Assembly: GCA_003313425.1 (NCBI GenBank)
Contig: NHZP01000084.1
Location: 62,001 to 126,000 of the forward strand
DNA: 64,000 nt
Reading direction: 5' to 3'
Origin: Pseudopyrenochaeta lycopersici
Taxonomy: Eukaryota > Ascomycota > Dothideomycetes > Pleosporales > Pseudopyrenochaetaceae
The notes beneath the pieces are model-generated. The model did not search any database. It had not been told where the DNA came from and saw only the letters and a program-made list of their open reading frames with translations. The stretch's first letter is position 1. Every line of letters starts with the position of its first letter. A program made the translations under genes and the position numbers. Shown here piece by piece: positions 52,596-64,000 of the stretch.

Positions 52596-53767
52596 TCACA
52601 GCTTAGAGTTTGAGGAGACGAGATCCCGAGTCTGACCTTTTCCTCTCGCAAGGGCTGCGTGGCTTTTAGCAAAGGTATTGTTGGCAATGGCAGCAATGGT
52701 ACTCATGTCTAATGCAAGCGCAAACGCTCCAACGAGCCCAGCGAAACGCCTCTTTCCCCCCAAACCCTGGCATCCGAGTAGCCGGAGAGACTCTTGCTGC
52801 GTCGCGTAGAACGTCCCTCCCCCCACAACTGCAACGGGTAGCGATGGAAAGAACATAGTCAGCCTCAGCTCTTTCGTTGTCCAGTCATACTCGGGTGTCA
52901 GGTGGCTCCAGCAACCCTCCGCCACACTTGCGGCGTCCTGACCGCAGCTTATGAACATGGCTGCTATGATGTTGGCAGCGTTGATGTTACAGCCGAACTG
53001 CCCGTTGCGGATGCCACCCTCCTTCAGGATAAGTATCGCCTGATACAGCCGTTCGGTCGTACACCCGAGGACTTCTTGGCAGACAGCGTCGTTCAGCCTG
53101 CCCCAGACGATAACCTGCACTCCTCGAGGCTCTTTCACATTGCCCCAAGAAGGCTTCTTATCTGACGCCATCTGACCCTCGATGATGATGTCCCGGACCC
53201 GTAGCTCTCGTGCTGTGGCCGATGCGATGAAGCTATCGCAGACTCGCTGGGTAGCGATGGTGACCATGTTCTGCCCCGCGGCATCTCCACAAGCGTAGCT
53301 GAAGTGTACATGGACGCTGGACCCGATGATGTGTGGTGTCAGCTTCTGAAGGTGAGCGTGGCGACTCGTGCTTTCAGCCTCGCGCGCGAACTGTTCGTGC
53401 AGACGGGGCAGCAGCTCTGCAAACGCAACGGCGTCCGCGGTGTCGGCGAACATGAAGACAGGGGCCGGGACATGCCTTCACCGAGCACCCTGAAGTGGAC
53501 ACCGCCGCATTGATGGAGTGCCTTGCTTCCGCGGGAGCAGCTCGCGACTAGCGTGGGCTCGACAGTCGCTAATGGAGCGAAAAACTCGTCGTCGGTGTTC
53601 TCGGAGCCTTGGATTCGCAAGGGGCCTGCTAGCCCTACCGGGACTTTTGCGTAGCCGACGAAGTTCTCGATGTTGACTTTATCATGCTCGCCTTTGAGGG
53701 CTTGGATGTGCGGAATGCGGTCGAGAAGCGAGTGGAACTTGTCCGTACGCTGCACCGCATCGCGCAT
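52596..53767 (-). pseudogene. Soluble HMG-CoA reductase catalytic domain, one frameshift
   Basis: The enzyme reduces HMG-CoA to mevalonate with NADPH. From the ATG at 53767: ENFVGYAKVPVGLAGPL, the catalytic Glu in PLATVE (residue 70), then in the second frame SDKKPSW (catalytic Lys), NAANIIAAMFISCGQD (catalytic Asp), VGGGTF and a late KSH (catalytic His). All four catalytic residues are visible. The two frames abut near 53466 without splice sites; one missing base in a CCCGG/CCCC context explains the break. Corrected, it would be about 390 residues, a catalytic domain without the usual membrane region. It is diverged from the housekeeping type (the dinucleotide region reads GDAAGQNM rather than DAMGMNM). 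It may be a real pseudogene or an assembly error. Extra soluble HMGRs occur in some fungal metabolite clusters. Confidence 0.85.
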
Positions 53768-55842
53768 TCTGACAGCTGGTATCGACGTTCAAAAGGCTGT
53801 GAATGGTGTTCGATGCACACAAGTGGACAAGGAAGAGACTTCATATAAATGCCTACAACAGGCGAAGGAAGCCGTTAGAGGCCAAGTGATTATATTCGCC
53901 TTTATATGAAGACAACAACGAATCATCTTCAGTCTTGGATAGCGAGGAGTAGTCCTTGTCATCACCTCATCTGGCGCATTTCCTTGTCCAGTGGTGTTAA
54001 TTGGAGCTATGGCAGGGCTCAATGCCAGTCGTTTAGAATACTGAAGATCATGCTCGCTGACCACTCTGGAGGAAAGACTTGGACGAACATTTTGCAGAGC
54101 TTATCGCACATTTGGCGCAGGGAAAGTTTGCTGATGAGTAGCCTCATCAACAGCAAAATCCGCGGGTGTGCAGCGGCTGGTGACCTAGTGATGTAGAGCC
54201 AATGTCAGCATGAACCAAGTCATTGGGTTCCGGGCGGGCAGTTAGTCCTGATTGGGCTTCGATCGCGCTTAGCCCATCTGCAGAAAGATAACGTTAAGCG
54301 AACGAGCTCAGTGAAACTTTTGCGGCAATCTGCTCATCGCGCTCATTTCCATGGATGAGACTACGAATTGTTTTCTACAGATTGCTGACGCTGGGTAATT
54401 TTGGGTGTAATTCATCCCCGAAGCCTCGTAAAGTTCTCGCTCGATCGTTTGAAGAACGAAAGCGCCTATCATGGGAGAGCACTACAGATCTGACACGAGG
54501 CATGGTGCTTTAGGGTTTCTTCAAGCTCTATGGTCAGTTTCCCGCACGTGTTAGTGGGTTGAACCTAGTCGCGAAGCCAAAGGAAACGGCAAAGGTGTCT
54601 ATTTCTTCCAGGATATGAATGGGCTGGGCAAGCCGTCAACTACGTCTGTCCATGGCACAGGCCTGGGCGCAAGGTAACGAAGCGTATACAGCACCAAAAA
54701 TGCGCATGATCTTCGAGTTCTGGCGCGTATATCATAGCTGCTGGACGAGGTTGTTCTCTGAGGACTGCAAAGGACCTTAGGAGCGCCAATCACGATGCGC
54801 GCGTGATGAAAACGATTCGCTTATCCGATGTCGTAACAGTTGACCTGTGCCATACTAGTGCTCATGTGCTGACCGAGTATTGGATTGGCATGACCTGGTA
54901 GAGAGCTCAAAAGTGATTGCATGATCGAATGTCTGTAAGCAGGAAGCGGTCGTACTGTATGATTTCTGTATGCTGTGTAAATGTAATGAGAGGTGGGGTG
55001 GTGCAATTCTAATGCAGCACAGCATAATGTAAGCTATACAGCAGTATTCTGCTTGCATCGTGCTTACGTGCTGAACTATCATATCAACTTTGCGCCCACG
55101 TCTAGTAATCTAGCCATGGACGAGGATACGATGTTTGCTTATCCGAGGTAACCGTCAGGCATGGCAGATCGCGATATCATCAGGCGGTTGTTGTATAACG
55201 TATGCTGATACTCCAGCGTCATACTTCAGCGTATTACTCTGGACGCCGATTCTTTTAGCGTCGCTATCGAAACAATTGACAGTCTAAGTGACAGGCAGGA
55301 GATCCGCTGACCCAGGTGCGTAGGATGCGTACCTAAGCCGGTAACCGGCCGCGTAGCGGTGTTACGCTGTATGTGTGAGCCAACATTCCAGATTCTGCCA
55401 TGATTGTAGTTGTTTTGACGCCAACAGTTCCATGAACAAGACATTAGCCTTGTAGCTGGATGCTTTCACGCCGCAACTGCTGCAAAGTTAGCGTCAGAAG
55501 CACGGCGAGCTGATGTGTCCAGTCTGAGAAAGCTCTATGCTCGACGCAGTGCCAATAGTAAGCCGGTAAAGCATTTAGTTGAGCAGTGGTTCACCCCGCA
55601 CAGTAGTGGCTCAACAGAGTTTCGACGTGCTCAACCGGCGCAGGCGAACAGACGACGTGAATAGTGAGATGATCATCACAAGGGAGTAGTTATGCGCCAT
55701 ATCGCAACAACCATCTTTCTGCTTTACTGCTCCTTACCTGCCTTTAGAACGGCTCTGCCCGACACAGAACGTCGAACAGTTCGGTATTGAATCCAAGGGA
55801 TAGATCGCTACTTCTTCAGGCATCACGAACATCCCCGGCACA
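53768..55842. other. No gene recognised
   Basis: About 2 kb upstream of both flanking genes, so it should hold their divergent promoters. Only short frames without motifs are seen. Confidence 0.45.
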
Positions 55843-57008
55843 ATGACTACTTGGTGGGTTTCGACGCTGGCTTTGGCGGCAAGCGCTCTCCTAGCTCTCA
55901 GCTCCGCGCAAACCACGACGAACGAGGTAGCTAGTGTAACATCGTCGACCCCAGTTACCTCTCAAAGCGCAAGCACAGCATCGCCCGTGATCGGGGCAAG
56001 CAGCACGGCGACCGGTGTGAGCGAGCCTCGCGTGCATCTTGTCAAAGCAGGAGCGGGCGGCTTCCAATTCGAGCCTGCGGAATTGACCAACGTCTCTGTC
56101 GGCGACATTATTACATTTGAGTTCTATCCTCCGGACCACTCAGTCGCCCGAGCGGAGTATGGAAGCGCATGCGTGCCTTATGAATACACTGGAAAGGATA
56201 AGACGGGATTCTGGTCAGAGACTCAATGGGTTGAGACTACAAGCGATGTGTGTGACTGCATCCCTTCATTCCTTCATAGTGTTGAGACATGCCGGCTGAT
56301 CGTGCTAGATCACTCACTGGAATCTGACCATCAACAGCACAGAGCCTATCTTCTACTATTGTGCCGCTCCAAATTCGTGCATGGGAAAGCAGATGGTCGG
56401 CGCTATCAATCCTAGCAGCACCCAGACCCTCGATGCGCAGATCCTTGCAGCAGCAAGGGCAGACTTCCAGGTAGCACCCGGCGAACCCGTTCCCAAAGAA
56501 GCTTCCTCGACACTCGTGGCCGCACCTACTGCTAGCTCGCAAGAAACCTCGACGGCGAGCAACCATCACTCTCCAAAGCTCTCCAGTGCCGCAATTGTCG
56601 GGATTGTTTTTGGTGGAATTGCTTTTATTGCGCTTTGCGCCGCAGCTCTCTTTCATGTGGCACGCAGGACCAGGATCGGGCATAGAGCGGCACTCCTGAC
56701 GCCACCATCCAACCCAGCCGGCGCACACCTCATCAGTCCTGGTGTCTGTGAGATTCCACCTCCGTTCTCGCCGTCGTCTACCATCATATCGCCATATGTC
56801 TACCCGTATCAAGAGTATATTCATCAGATTCCTCACAACGAACAGCCACAGTAAGTCTCACTATCTAAGGAGTCATATCTGGAACACATGCTGATGCACA
56901 GGCAGGGTACAAACACAAGTAGTTTCACCGCTAGTTCCGACAATAAGTCCACTTGCGGAACTTGAAGACAAGCGTGGTAGCTTTTCACTAAGACCGGAAA
57001 CTGATTGA
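55843..57008 (+). CDS. Membrane-anchored Ser/Thr-rich cupredoxin-like protein, three exons
   Basis: The model is 55843-56247, 56309-56850 and 56906-57008, 349 residues. Introns are 61 nt (GTGTGT to TAG) and 55 nt (GTAAGT, CTGAT, to CAG), and the frame holds throughout. A signal peptide (residues 1-23) is followed by a Ser/Thr-rich stalk. The cupredoxin-like domain has FQFEPAELTNVSVGDIITFEF, DHSVARAEYGSACVPYE, W-N-L-T and FYYCAAPNSCMGKQMVGAIN. A second Ser-rich stretch comes next, then one transmembrane helix (AAIVGIVFGGIAFIALCAAA) and a Pro-rich cytosolic tail. It fits the fungal extracellular serine-rich protein group. The His usually found before the second Cys (GHC) is replaced by NSC, so the copper site may be incomplete. 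Probably a cell-surface protein. Confidence 0.85.
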
Positions 57009-57690
57009 GTGCCTTTTGCCTCATATTCCGTATGGCGACAAAGATCATGGGAGCATGAAACCCAGCGGTACCAGGCATTGAATAGATAACGCTTTGGAGA
57101 CCTAATACATTCTTTGCAGCATGTATGTGCCCGCCAGGTTAGCAGCAAGATTGATGGCCCTCCTGTTCCCAGCATTATCACGAAGTGTAGGTGCAATTCA
57201 TCTGTCGACTCCATGGCACTAATATGAACATGACTGGCCTAGCGATAATTACTCATTTCTGCAAAGTGAGAAGTCGTGAAACCGTTGGCGAATTGGGCGT
57301 CGAACTGGGATTTTTCTCGGGATTCAAGCTGAGCTAGCAGTATCTACGGACTATGGACTTCAAAGCGAAGGCCTATACGTGGTGAGAGCTTACTTGGCTG
57401 CATTATGCCTGATAGTCTCTCCGCGTGCTACGATGCCCTACTGTATGCCTGTCTTGGGCTGTATCTGAACGTATAGCTCATTCGTGTTTCGATGGATACT
57501 GAAAACTGACGTGTCAGCGTCTTTCTCGTTATTCGTCGGTATTTAAGAAGCGCTAGTACCATAGTTGTCGCCCAGTTTGTCAAAGGATGTCAATTAGCTG
57601 CAAGCTTAGCAACAATCTCCGCAAATAAGACTACTAAGCTACGGGCTCTTAACCATCACCGTAGACAGGAAGGACAAGGGTAAATACTAT
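57009..57690. other. No gene recognised
   Basis: Short frames only. Confidence 0.4.
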
Positions 57691-57874
57691 TGTCAGCTTC
57701 AAGGACTATTTGGCTTGACCTTTGATGAATTTTTGATGATGACCCGTGATGGATTGATTGTGTGTTGTCTCGCTTCCTTTCTATGGGTGCGGTGCTTCCG
57801 GAGGTTCCGAAGATCGTAGTATCGATCCTTTTTATCCTGTGCGGTACTTCTGAGTTTATCTTTTATATCTAACA
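57691..57874 (-). mobile_element. Solo LTR, second Copia-like family, diverged
   Basis: On the minus strand it runs from TGTTAGATATAAAAG to GAAGCTGACA and shares AACTCAGAAGTACCGCA and CGGAACCTCCGGAAGC with the LTR at 29696. The flanks (ACTAT and GGCCT) do not match, so it is old or rearranged. Confidence 0.6.
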
Positions 57875-58771
57875 GGCCTTACAGCACTTGTGTAATCTGA
57901 CAACTATATTGCTACAGATGGCGTACTACGGGCTGAACAAGGTCGTAAGTTAGTTGCCTGTAGCTAATATAGCTGTCCAAGCGGGTAATAACAGTGAGGC
58001 TGCTCGCTCATGCCTGCGAGCACCTCCGACGTGTGGTAAGTGTTACATACCCGGACATAATAGAACTCAATGTAGACAGCAATAAAGCAGCTTATCATAA
58101 AATGTTATATCGACCCACTGTGCGGTCGCTGAGTAATTGTCGTTTAGCTGCATTCGCTTTAGTGGGTGTGGCCGATGTGGTAATTGAACACGTTAAGGAT
58201 AGCATAACTGACTAACGCAGAATACGCCAGCGTAAGCAGTCCTGTCAACACCTTCGCGAGCCGAGCCTATGACCGTCAGTCTAAGCTTCTCGTACAGTGC
58301 ACTATTAGAGGTTCAGGCGGCGTACGGTTCCCACTAAAGAAAATTGCTGTTAGTGGCTTTTATTTATGCTTCGAAGGATCCAAAACGAAATAATGCGTTA
58401 AAATTATAGCGGTTGATCAATTGAAGCCGACATGGTCTTCGAGATACGCTCCAGAATCTCGAATCTTCTTAGACTGTCTACATTCGTGGCACAGCTAGAA
58501 TATATCGGCTCCTGCCCGCGCCAAATCCAGTCAACGCTAAGTCCTTGAATGATCAATGAATTAGATGGCTTTGTATTTCGTCTGAAGCAAAGCACTCCGT
58601 CGATAAGTGATGATACCATGTCTATGACGCATATAATTTATTCATATATATCCACATATATATGCTGGTCATGCTTGCGCTTACCATTGGAAGGGCATCA
58701 TACCTTCATATACGCAGTGGAGGGGCCGTACTCTCTTTCACTTTCTACTGTTCAAGAGCAGTCTCTGTGCT
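57875..58771. other. No gene recognised; promoter side of the GST gene
   Basis: A 73-residue frame at 57994-58215 has no motif. An AT-rich stretch with TATATATC/TATATATG (58640-58665) lies about 110-130 bases before the GST start and could hold its TATA element. Confidence 0.4.
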
Positions 58772-59723
58772 ATGGCCAATCCTAAGATCACCCTGTTCGT
58801 CGATATCGGGAGTCCTTTCTGCTACATGGCGTTCCATCTCCTCCGAGTAAGTACAGCAAGAGTCGTGGACTTATTGTCCTCACATCGTAGCCGGATCTCT
58901 ATTACAGTCTGACTGGGACAGAACACTCCCGCCTTCAAGCGATGCGACATTACGTATACGCCCATCTTGCTTGGCGAGCTTCTGAAGATGTGCAACAACA
59001 AGCCACCATTGCAGATCAAGAGTGAGTAAGCCTTTTCCGCGTGGTGATCAAGGCAGGCACACTTCAATCCGTTGACTCATAACGCTGCATCCATCAACTT
59101 CTCTAACGGGCTCAGATAAAAGTGACTGGCTCAAAAAGGAACACTTTCGATGGGCCAAGCTACTACACATTCCCATATCGCCTGATTTACCCTCACGTTT
59201 TCCGGTGAACACCGGTCCTGTACGCTCCCGTGCCCAACGCTCAACAAATACTAACTGACATAGATGCAACGAGCGTTAACCGCTATTTCCATTTTATATC
59301 CTGATGTACTTCCTAGTGCTATCAGTCTCTTGTACCTAAACTTCTGGAACCACCATATCTATCCTGCCGCACCAGAACAACTGCACACCATTATGACTGC
59401 CTTAGTAGGGTCAGACAAAAGGGCAGAAAAGATCATAAGCACCAGCAATAGTGATGAGGTGAAGGACAAGCTGATGCAGGCTACCTCTTCGGCCTTCGAA
59501 GAGGGCGCCTTTGGATTGCCTTGGATGATTGGTGAGTATCCATCACAATCACTAACATCTTGCCGCACTTTTGGTCAATCTTACGACAGCAGCTTACATT
59601 ACTATAGCGACTAGCACGGATGGACACAAGGAATCATTCTGGGGCATACAATCCATGGGTCAAGTATGCGACCACTTAGAGCTTCCTAGGCTTGAATACG
59701 GGGGTAAAAGAGCTCTTCTTTAA
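58772..59723 (+). CDS. Kappa-class glutathione S-transferase (DsbA fold), five exons
   Basis: The model is 58772-58846, 58922-59021, 59116-59219, 59264-59531 and 59608-59723, 220 residues, the normal GSTK length. Introns start GTAAGT, GTGAGT, GTACGC or GTGAGT; the third has CTAAC before its TAG. The N-terminus ITLFVDIGSPFCYMAFHLL carries the S-P-F/Y turn whose Ser14 should activate glutathione. NKPPLQIKNKSDWLKKEHFRWAKLLHIPI is the helical insert, and GAFGLPWMI followed by FWGIQSMGQV is the C-terminal thioredoxin-fold signature. Enzymes of this class conjugate glutathione or act as DsbA-like isomerases, in mitochondria or peroxisomes. No single long ORF covers it, so frame-based calling misses it. 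It appears intact. Confidence 0.92.
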
Positions 59724-61353
59724 AAATGCCATTTATTTGTGTCTATCATCAGAGAGGAATTAGCCCGCGAGCAGATCGGAAGGGCTGCAGGAAGCGACTA
59801 GGGAAGATTGGTTATTTTCATACGTTTGCAGGGGTCATGTCGAAATACATTTACATGTCTGATTCAGATATGTTGGAAATGTAGGACTCTTCACTTGGAA
59901 AGCTCCTGACTTCTAAGAATCAAACTTCTCCTTGAACAATATGATGCAGCCCTGCGTTGCTACCGTTGTGGTTTCCCAAGAGTCAGCACTGTGCGTTCCA
60001 CGAATGCACGTCCGGAACGAGGAGAATAGACATGCACCTGAGCTTCCATTATCTTTGATATCCGCACTTGCATACAATCTTGACACTGATCCGAGTCATA
60101 TTATTACCGGACACAACAGTCTCTGAAGAAGGCACATTCTTGTTTTGATCGGAGAATCACCTGGTCTGGTTACACAACTCTCAGCTGCAGGAACCAAAGC
60201 ATATGTAACAAACTGCAACACCAGAACCCCCAAAAGCTGCCACCACCGGAGCCATAGAAAGTGCACTTGATTGGGACTCAGATAGCATCGATCAATAGTT
60301 GTGAAGACTGATACTTTCTGGCTCCACATTTATAGGAACAAGCGACTTACACAACGACTAGATGGAGGCAGGCTGGATAAGTTTGCAGACGCAACCTAGA
60401 CGTTCGCTGGAATTTAGGCTTAAGGAGTTTGATGGAATACCTCTGCTTGCAATAAAGATGTCATGTGCCCTCATGGTACCATAGCGGTCGCACATCAGGC
60501 TAACTATTGAGTCTGCTTATGCATCTTCGCTACTCATATTGGGATTTGGATGGAAACCCACCATGGTGGAACACCAACTGTGTGGAATACCATTCCATAG
60601 TAATCAGATAAACAAGCATAAGAAAGGGTAGGGAGGCGTTAGCAGAAAGTAAGCATGATACCGTGGTTTCGCTTGAAGTTGGATTTGCACCTATAGCGCT
60701 TACGCTTGAGCGTGTTCTCATACTGTCAGCCACAATCAAGGTGCATCGCCATGTAGTGCCAGTTCATTCTGCTACGTCCCACCAAAATGTTACCAGCTCT
60801 CCAACTACGTAACCTCGCGAGCTTGTCGGTGTGATCATCATTAGAGATCGTGTCGTAAGGTGTTTCGCAGATAAGCCAGGCTGGGTTGCTGGAGACAAGA
60901 CAAGCCGGTGTAACGATCAATACACTTACATCATGTTGTGCTTCTTCAGTTACTGACCTCGGCAGCTCAATCACAAGCATCGACATGTGTGTATGTGTTG
61001 AGTAGCACTAATCGTGTAGCAGCGGTTCGCAGCATAGTGGCAGGAGGTGTAGAGAGAATATTTTAACATAGTAACATTAACGGAGAGCCATCAGATTTCT
61101 GCATGATCAGCTCGATTCCCTAGTACAGAACGCACGATCTTCACAATTAATTCGTAAAAATTCCGCAACTTGAAGATTTCTATCCTGGCAACTTTCGCCA
61201 GCGACATCTATTCTCCGCTCCACTGTTGCGATCGAACTCAATTTGCATGCTCAAATGAGGCTGAGTAATAAGCGCAGGCAATTCGCCGAATAAGTGAGTC
61301 GCGACCCTCCTGCGAAGCGAACAACACGCTAACGTCTATGCCGCCGCGCAGAT
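59724..61353. other. No gene recognised
   Basis: About 1.6 kb with short frames only. The last part should hold the promoter of the 61354 gene. Confidence 0.4.
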
Positions 61354-61992
61354 ATGAACGAACAATTTGGTTCTCGTTTCTTCAGCCTGCCCCCCGAACT
61401 CAGAAGCCGTGTCTATGTCGAGCTTCTATGCCCCAAAGCGCTCAGCTTCGCTGACCTCGCCCGATGCTCAAGTAGCTCTATCGCAAGGGACCAGCAAAGA
61501 ACACTAATGAGGTCTCCGCTATATCCCGCCGTATTATCCACATGTCGCAAAATACACGACGAAGCAATCGATTTCCTCTACGCACTGCACATATTCCATG
61601 CTCATCCATCATTGTTGACTGCTTTTCCCTACTACAGGCCACCGGTGAAAGATATCATTTTTCCGGATGGCTTGTCGAGGATCAAACGATGGCAGATCAC
61701 AATACGCTTAGATATTGATCCGCGCTTCGACCTCAACCAATGCACCTCTGCCTTCTCTGGTGCCGAATACCTAGAGATATACGCTTGGCAAGCTGCGAGC
61801 AACTGCGCCGCAGAAGCAGTACTTAGCCTCTTTGAGGGAATACGAGGTGTGAGAGTAGCCAGGGTGCGCGGCAGTGTGGACGTCGGTTGGAGACTTTGGT
61901 TGGAGTCATGCATGACTAGCCCATGGGAGCGAGATCAACTCTTGCCAGTGCGGGGGTTAGACAAATCTCATTCATTGCAAAAGTTTTGGTAA
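61354..61992 (+). CDS. LPxELR (DUF7730/F-box-like) protein
   Basis: A single exon of 212 residues. FFSLPPELRSRVYVELLCP is near the N-terminus and AVLSTCRKIHDEAIDFLYALHIFHAH is the second conserved block, typical of fungal DUF7730/2EXR-type proteins. A Leu/Ile-rich body (KRWQITIRLDIDPRFD, AEYLEIYAWQ) follows. The frame is intact. It is only distantly similar to the other three in the window. Confidence 0.75.
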   Translation: MNEQFGSRFFSLPPELRSRVYVELLCPKALSFADLARCSSSSIARDQQRTLMRSPLYPAVLSTCRKIHDEAIDFLYALHIFHAHPSLLTAFPYYRPPVKDIIFPDGLSRIKRWQITIRLDIDPRFDLNQCTSAFSGAEYLEIYAWQAASNCAAEAVLSLFEGIRGVRVARVRGSVDVGWRLWLESCMTSPWERDQLLPVRGLDKSHSLQKFW

Positions 61993-63030
61993 GATTATAA
62001 ACTAGATCGGGTTCCGGACAGCACCCCTTGACCACAAATGGTGCTCGCGCTCTTCGTCACAGAGAACAACTGTAGCTAGTCGACCGAACCTGAGAACATG
62101 TTCATACACAGGATACTCATGAGGTGAGCGCCGTAAGAGTATTTCATCGTCTGCGGATCTGAGGCTCATGATGTCTAAAAGGCCTTCTATAGCAATACTA
62201 CATTTAGCATAATGAGTCTAGCGGCTCTCCTTTTAGACGCAACTGGGCGTCGTCGACCAAGACTGGGGCACCCAAAATCAGTCGGAGGGGAGCGTTAGCT
62301 GCAAAATCGTATAAGTCTTGGCATGATTTCGACACCTTAATGCGTTCCTGCCTAGACTTTAATGCTCATAGCCAGATTCTTGTCATAGAAAGACTCCACT
62401 TGACCTACATTTTTCGCCAAAAATCATTCTTATGTTTGTTCTCATACTACCAAGCTAACATCGACGTGATTGCCGTCAGCAATTAGTCTCGTTAGCTGTT
62501 CCAAGCCTTACGTTAATCTGTTTCATAATATCCTTGCCTCATTGACTGCAACAAAGACAGCTGATCCTCAATGGTGCGAGCTCGGGCCTGCCCATCAAAA
62601 CAAACGAGCTTCGTTGCGACCGTTATCCAAACGTTTCGACTCCAAATCACTCTTCATGAACACAGCGAACATCTTTGACCATACAGTACTTACCTCGTTT
62701 CCCGAGTTGACTAGGGTAGACAATCTAACCCGCTGACTCGAGATTGCTGGATCTGGCCGTCAGCAACATGGGCGCCAAGGTTTTGGTAGGCTATCGTATC
62801 CACCTAGCGTCGGAAGATCATAGCGTTGGCACAACGGTGACTGGTGATGTTGAGCAATCGCTTTGTACAACCAGCCTTGGAGAGCGGGAAATGAGAGCCT
62901 CGGATGCCATTACTTAGCACTCATCCATCGCGGCACGGCCCGCACACAGTGCTGACAGTCATCGATATATGGCCCATTGCAGCATTATGGAATCTGTGAC
63001 TGTAAGCAACATGGCACAAGCAATGGGTCT
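61993..63030. other. No gene recognised
   Basis: Short frames only. Confidence 0.4.
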
Positions 63031-63202
63031 AGCAAGGGTGCTCAGCCCCATCGCCTTCCGTAAATAGTCAAGCGCTAACTGTCAGCATCATGATCAGCGA
63101 CGCATGCAAGGGTTAAATCCAGATTACTGGTCAGCGACCGACCTAGCAAGGGTCCACCGGGGGGCCAGCCCCAGTCAAAGTTTGCTGCCGATTTCGCTAT
63201 TG
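63031..63202. repeat. MITE family B, partial copy
   Basis: Matches 38379-38570 over most of its length (GTGCTCAGCCCCATCGCC, AGTCAAGCGCTAACTGTC and GCCGATTTCGCTATT are shared). The left inverted arm is missing, so it is a fragment. Confidence 0.75.
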
Positions 63203-63606
63203 TGTGTGTCACACGTGTGTGCTCTGAGCTCTAAAGAAGTCGGACGCTTTAGTCATGAGATGTGGTCCTAGGCTTACAGTGACTACGGGTCTTTGCAAAC
63301 CCGGCCTCACCTTCTGCACAGCCAATACATTTGTACGACTCCTGCTATGTTGGAATAATCCTAATTTGGACCAAGTGAACTATTGCTGATGCGTACAGTC
63401 TCAAATCAGCGAGATTGTCGCAGATTAGCTACTAACCCCTTACGCACTAGTCGCTCTAAGCACTTACCGCTCCGATCCGCCCGCAGTAAGCACAGAATAC
63501 TCCGATGCAGCGAAGGCTGTCGGTATCTGATGCACGAACAGCTCTGTAATAACTCACAATTACACAACTTATGCGACAAAAGCCGTCGGCACTTCGCCTG
63601 TCCTGT
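63203..63606. other. No gene recognised
   Basis: Short frames only. Confidence 0.4.
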
Positions 63607-63608
63607 TA

Positions 63609-63762
63609 CAGTTGCTTGCGAAACCGCCTGCACCTTTTTGCGCACACAAAGATTCTTGGCCCCCACTGCACTAGGACACCCATGCTGTTGTGTGGCCAAT
63701 CATTTGCAAGGGTCAAAAATCCTCGTGTGCCCAAACGGTGAAGGCGGTTTCGCAAGCAACTG
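63609..63762. mobile_element. TA-flanked MITE, family A, copy 2, internally deleted
   Basis: 154 bp between TA dinucleotides, with ends CAGTTGCTTGCGAAACCGCC and its complement. It aligns to the reverse complement of 24660-24904 but lacks about 90 internal bases, so almost the whole element is now inverted arms. Confidence 0.85.
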
Positions 63763-64000
63763 TACGACTTGTCCACCTGTACATCCTGTCACTTCAACCG
63801 CGTGTACTCGAAGCCAAAAGCCAATTGTGATTTCGTGATGACCACAGGGTGACTTGGATGATTTTAATTCAGTAACTTGCTTATGACTTTGCCATCAAGC
63901 ATCATGTCTAGACCAGACGATTTTGCACTCAACACTCGAACCACAAAAGCGTGTTTGATGCCCAGCAGGCGGTTAATTAGATTTTTGCGTAGGATATCAA
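63763..64000. other. No gene recognised
   Basis: End of window; nothing recognised. Confidence 0.4.

Noticed and set aside
1..64000. CRISPR array, tRNA or rRNA genes
   Set aside because: No regularly spaced direct repeats, cloverleaf-like sequence or rRNA motif was noticed; the tandem repeats present are microsatellites.

Overview
The window looks like a repeat-rich accessory region of a filamentous ascomycete (Pezizomycotina, possibly a Dothideomycete; inferred from gene content). It has short introns (about 44-76 nt) with GT-AG ends and CTAAC/CTGAT-type branch points. It also carries Zn2Cys6 and HR-PKS genes, LPxELR F-box-like proteins and fungal-type Copia, hAT, LINE and MITE elements. 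No prokaryotic operons, rRNA or tRNA were recognised.

Layout. (1) 1-14.4 kb is a decayed polyketide cluster. It holds an apparently intact five-exon Zn2Cys6 regulator (1112-4122, +), a degraded hAT element (about 4254-7044), an HR-PKS pseudogene (7047-11366, -) and an O-methyltransferase pseudogene (12760-14359, -). The PKS has several frameshifts and stops, and is cut off at the start of its C-methyltransferase region exactly where the hAT begins. (2) 16.2-52.1 kb is an island bounded by two equal-length Copia elements of 5259 bp in opposite orientation. Their Gag and Pol proteins are identical, and Gag and Pol are separated by one in-frame UGA in a UGA-CUA-G context. The 25.4 kb between them holds a secreted DUF7492/LPMO-like protein (26363), a nucleoside 2-deoxyribosyltransferase-like protein (27899), three LPxELR proteins (30566, 31791, 44860), an intact hAT element with perfect 8-bp target duplications (35186-38024), a truncated POT1/Cdc13-like OB-fold gene (42910), several uncharacterised ORFs, solo LTRs, LINE 3' ends with TG tails, and TA-flanked MITEs. 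(3) 52.5-64 kb is calmer. It holds a soluble HMG-CoA reductase catalytic domain with a one-base frameshift (52596-53767, -), a three-exon membrane-anchored cupredoxin-like Ser-rich protein (55843-57008, +), a five-exon kappa-class glutathione S-transferase (58772-59723, +), a fourth LPxELR protein (61354, +) and more MITE copies.

Interpretation. The main story is secondary-metabolite cluster decay and transposon-driven remodelling. PKS and OMT are both dead while their neighbouring regulator still reads open. The Copia and the second hAT look young (identical copies, clean target duplications, open ORFs). All gene models come from reading frames and splice signals only; no homology search was run.
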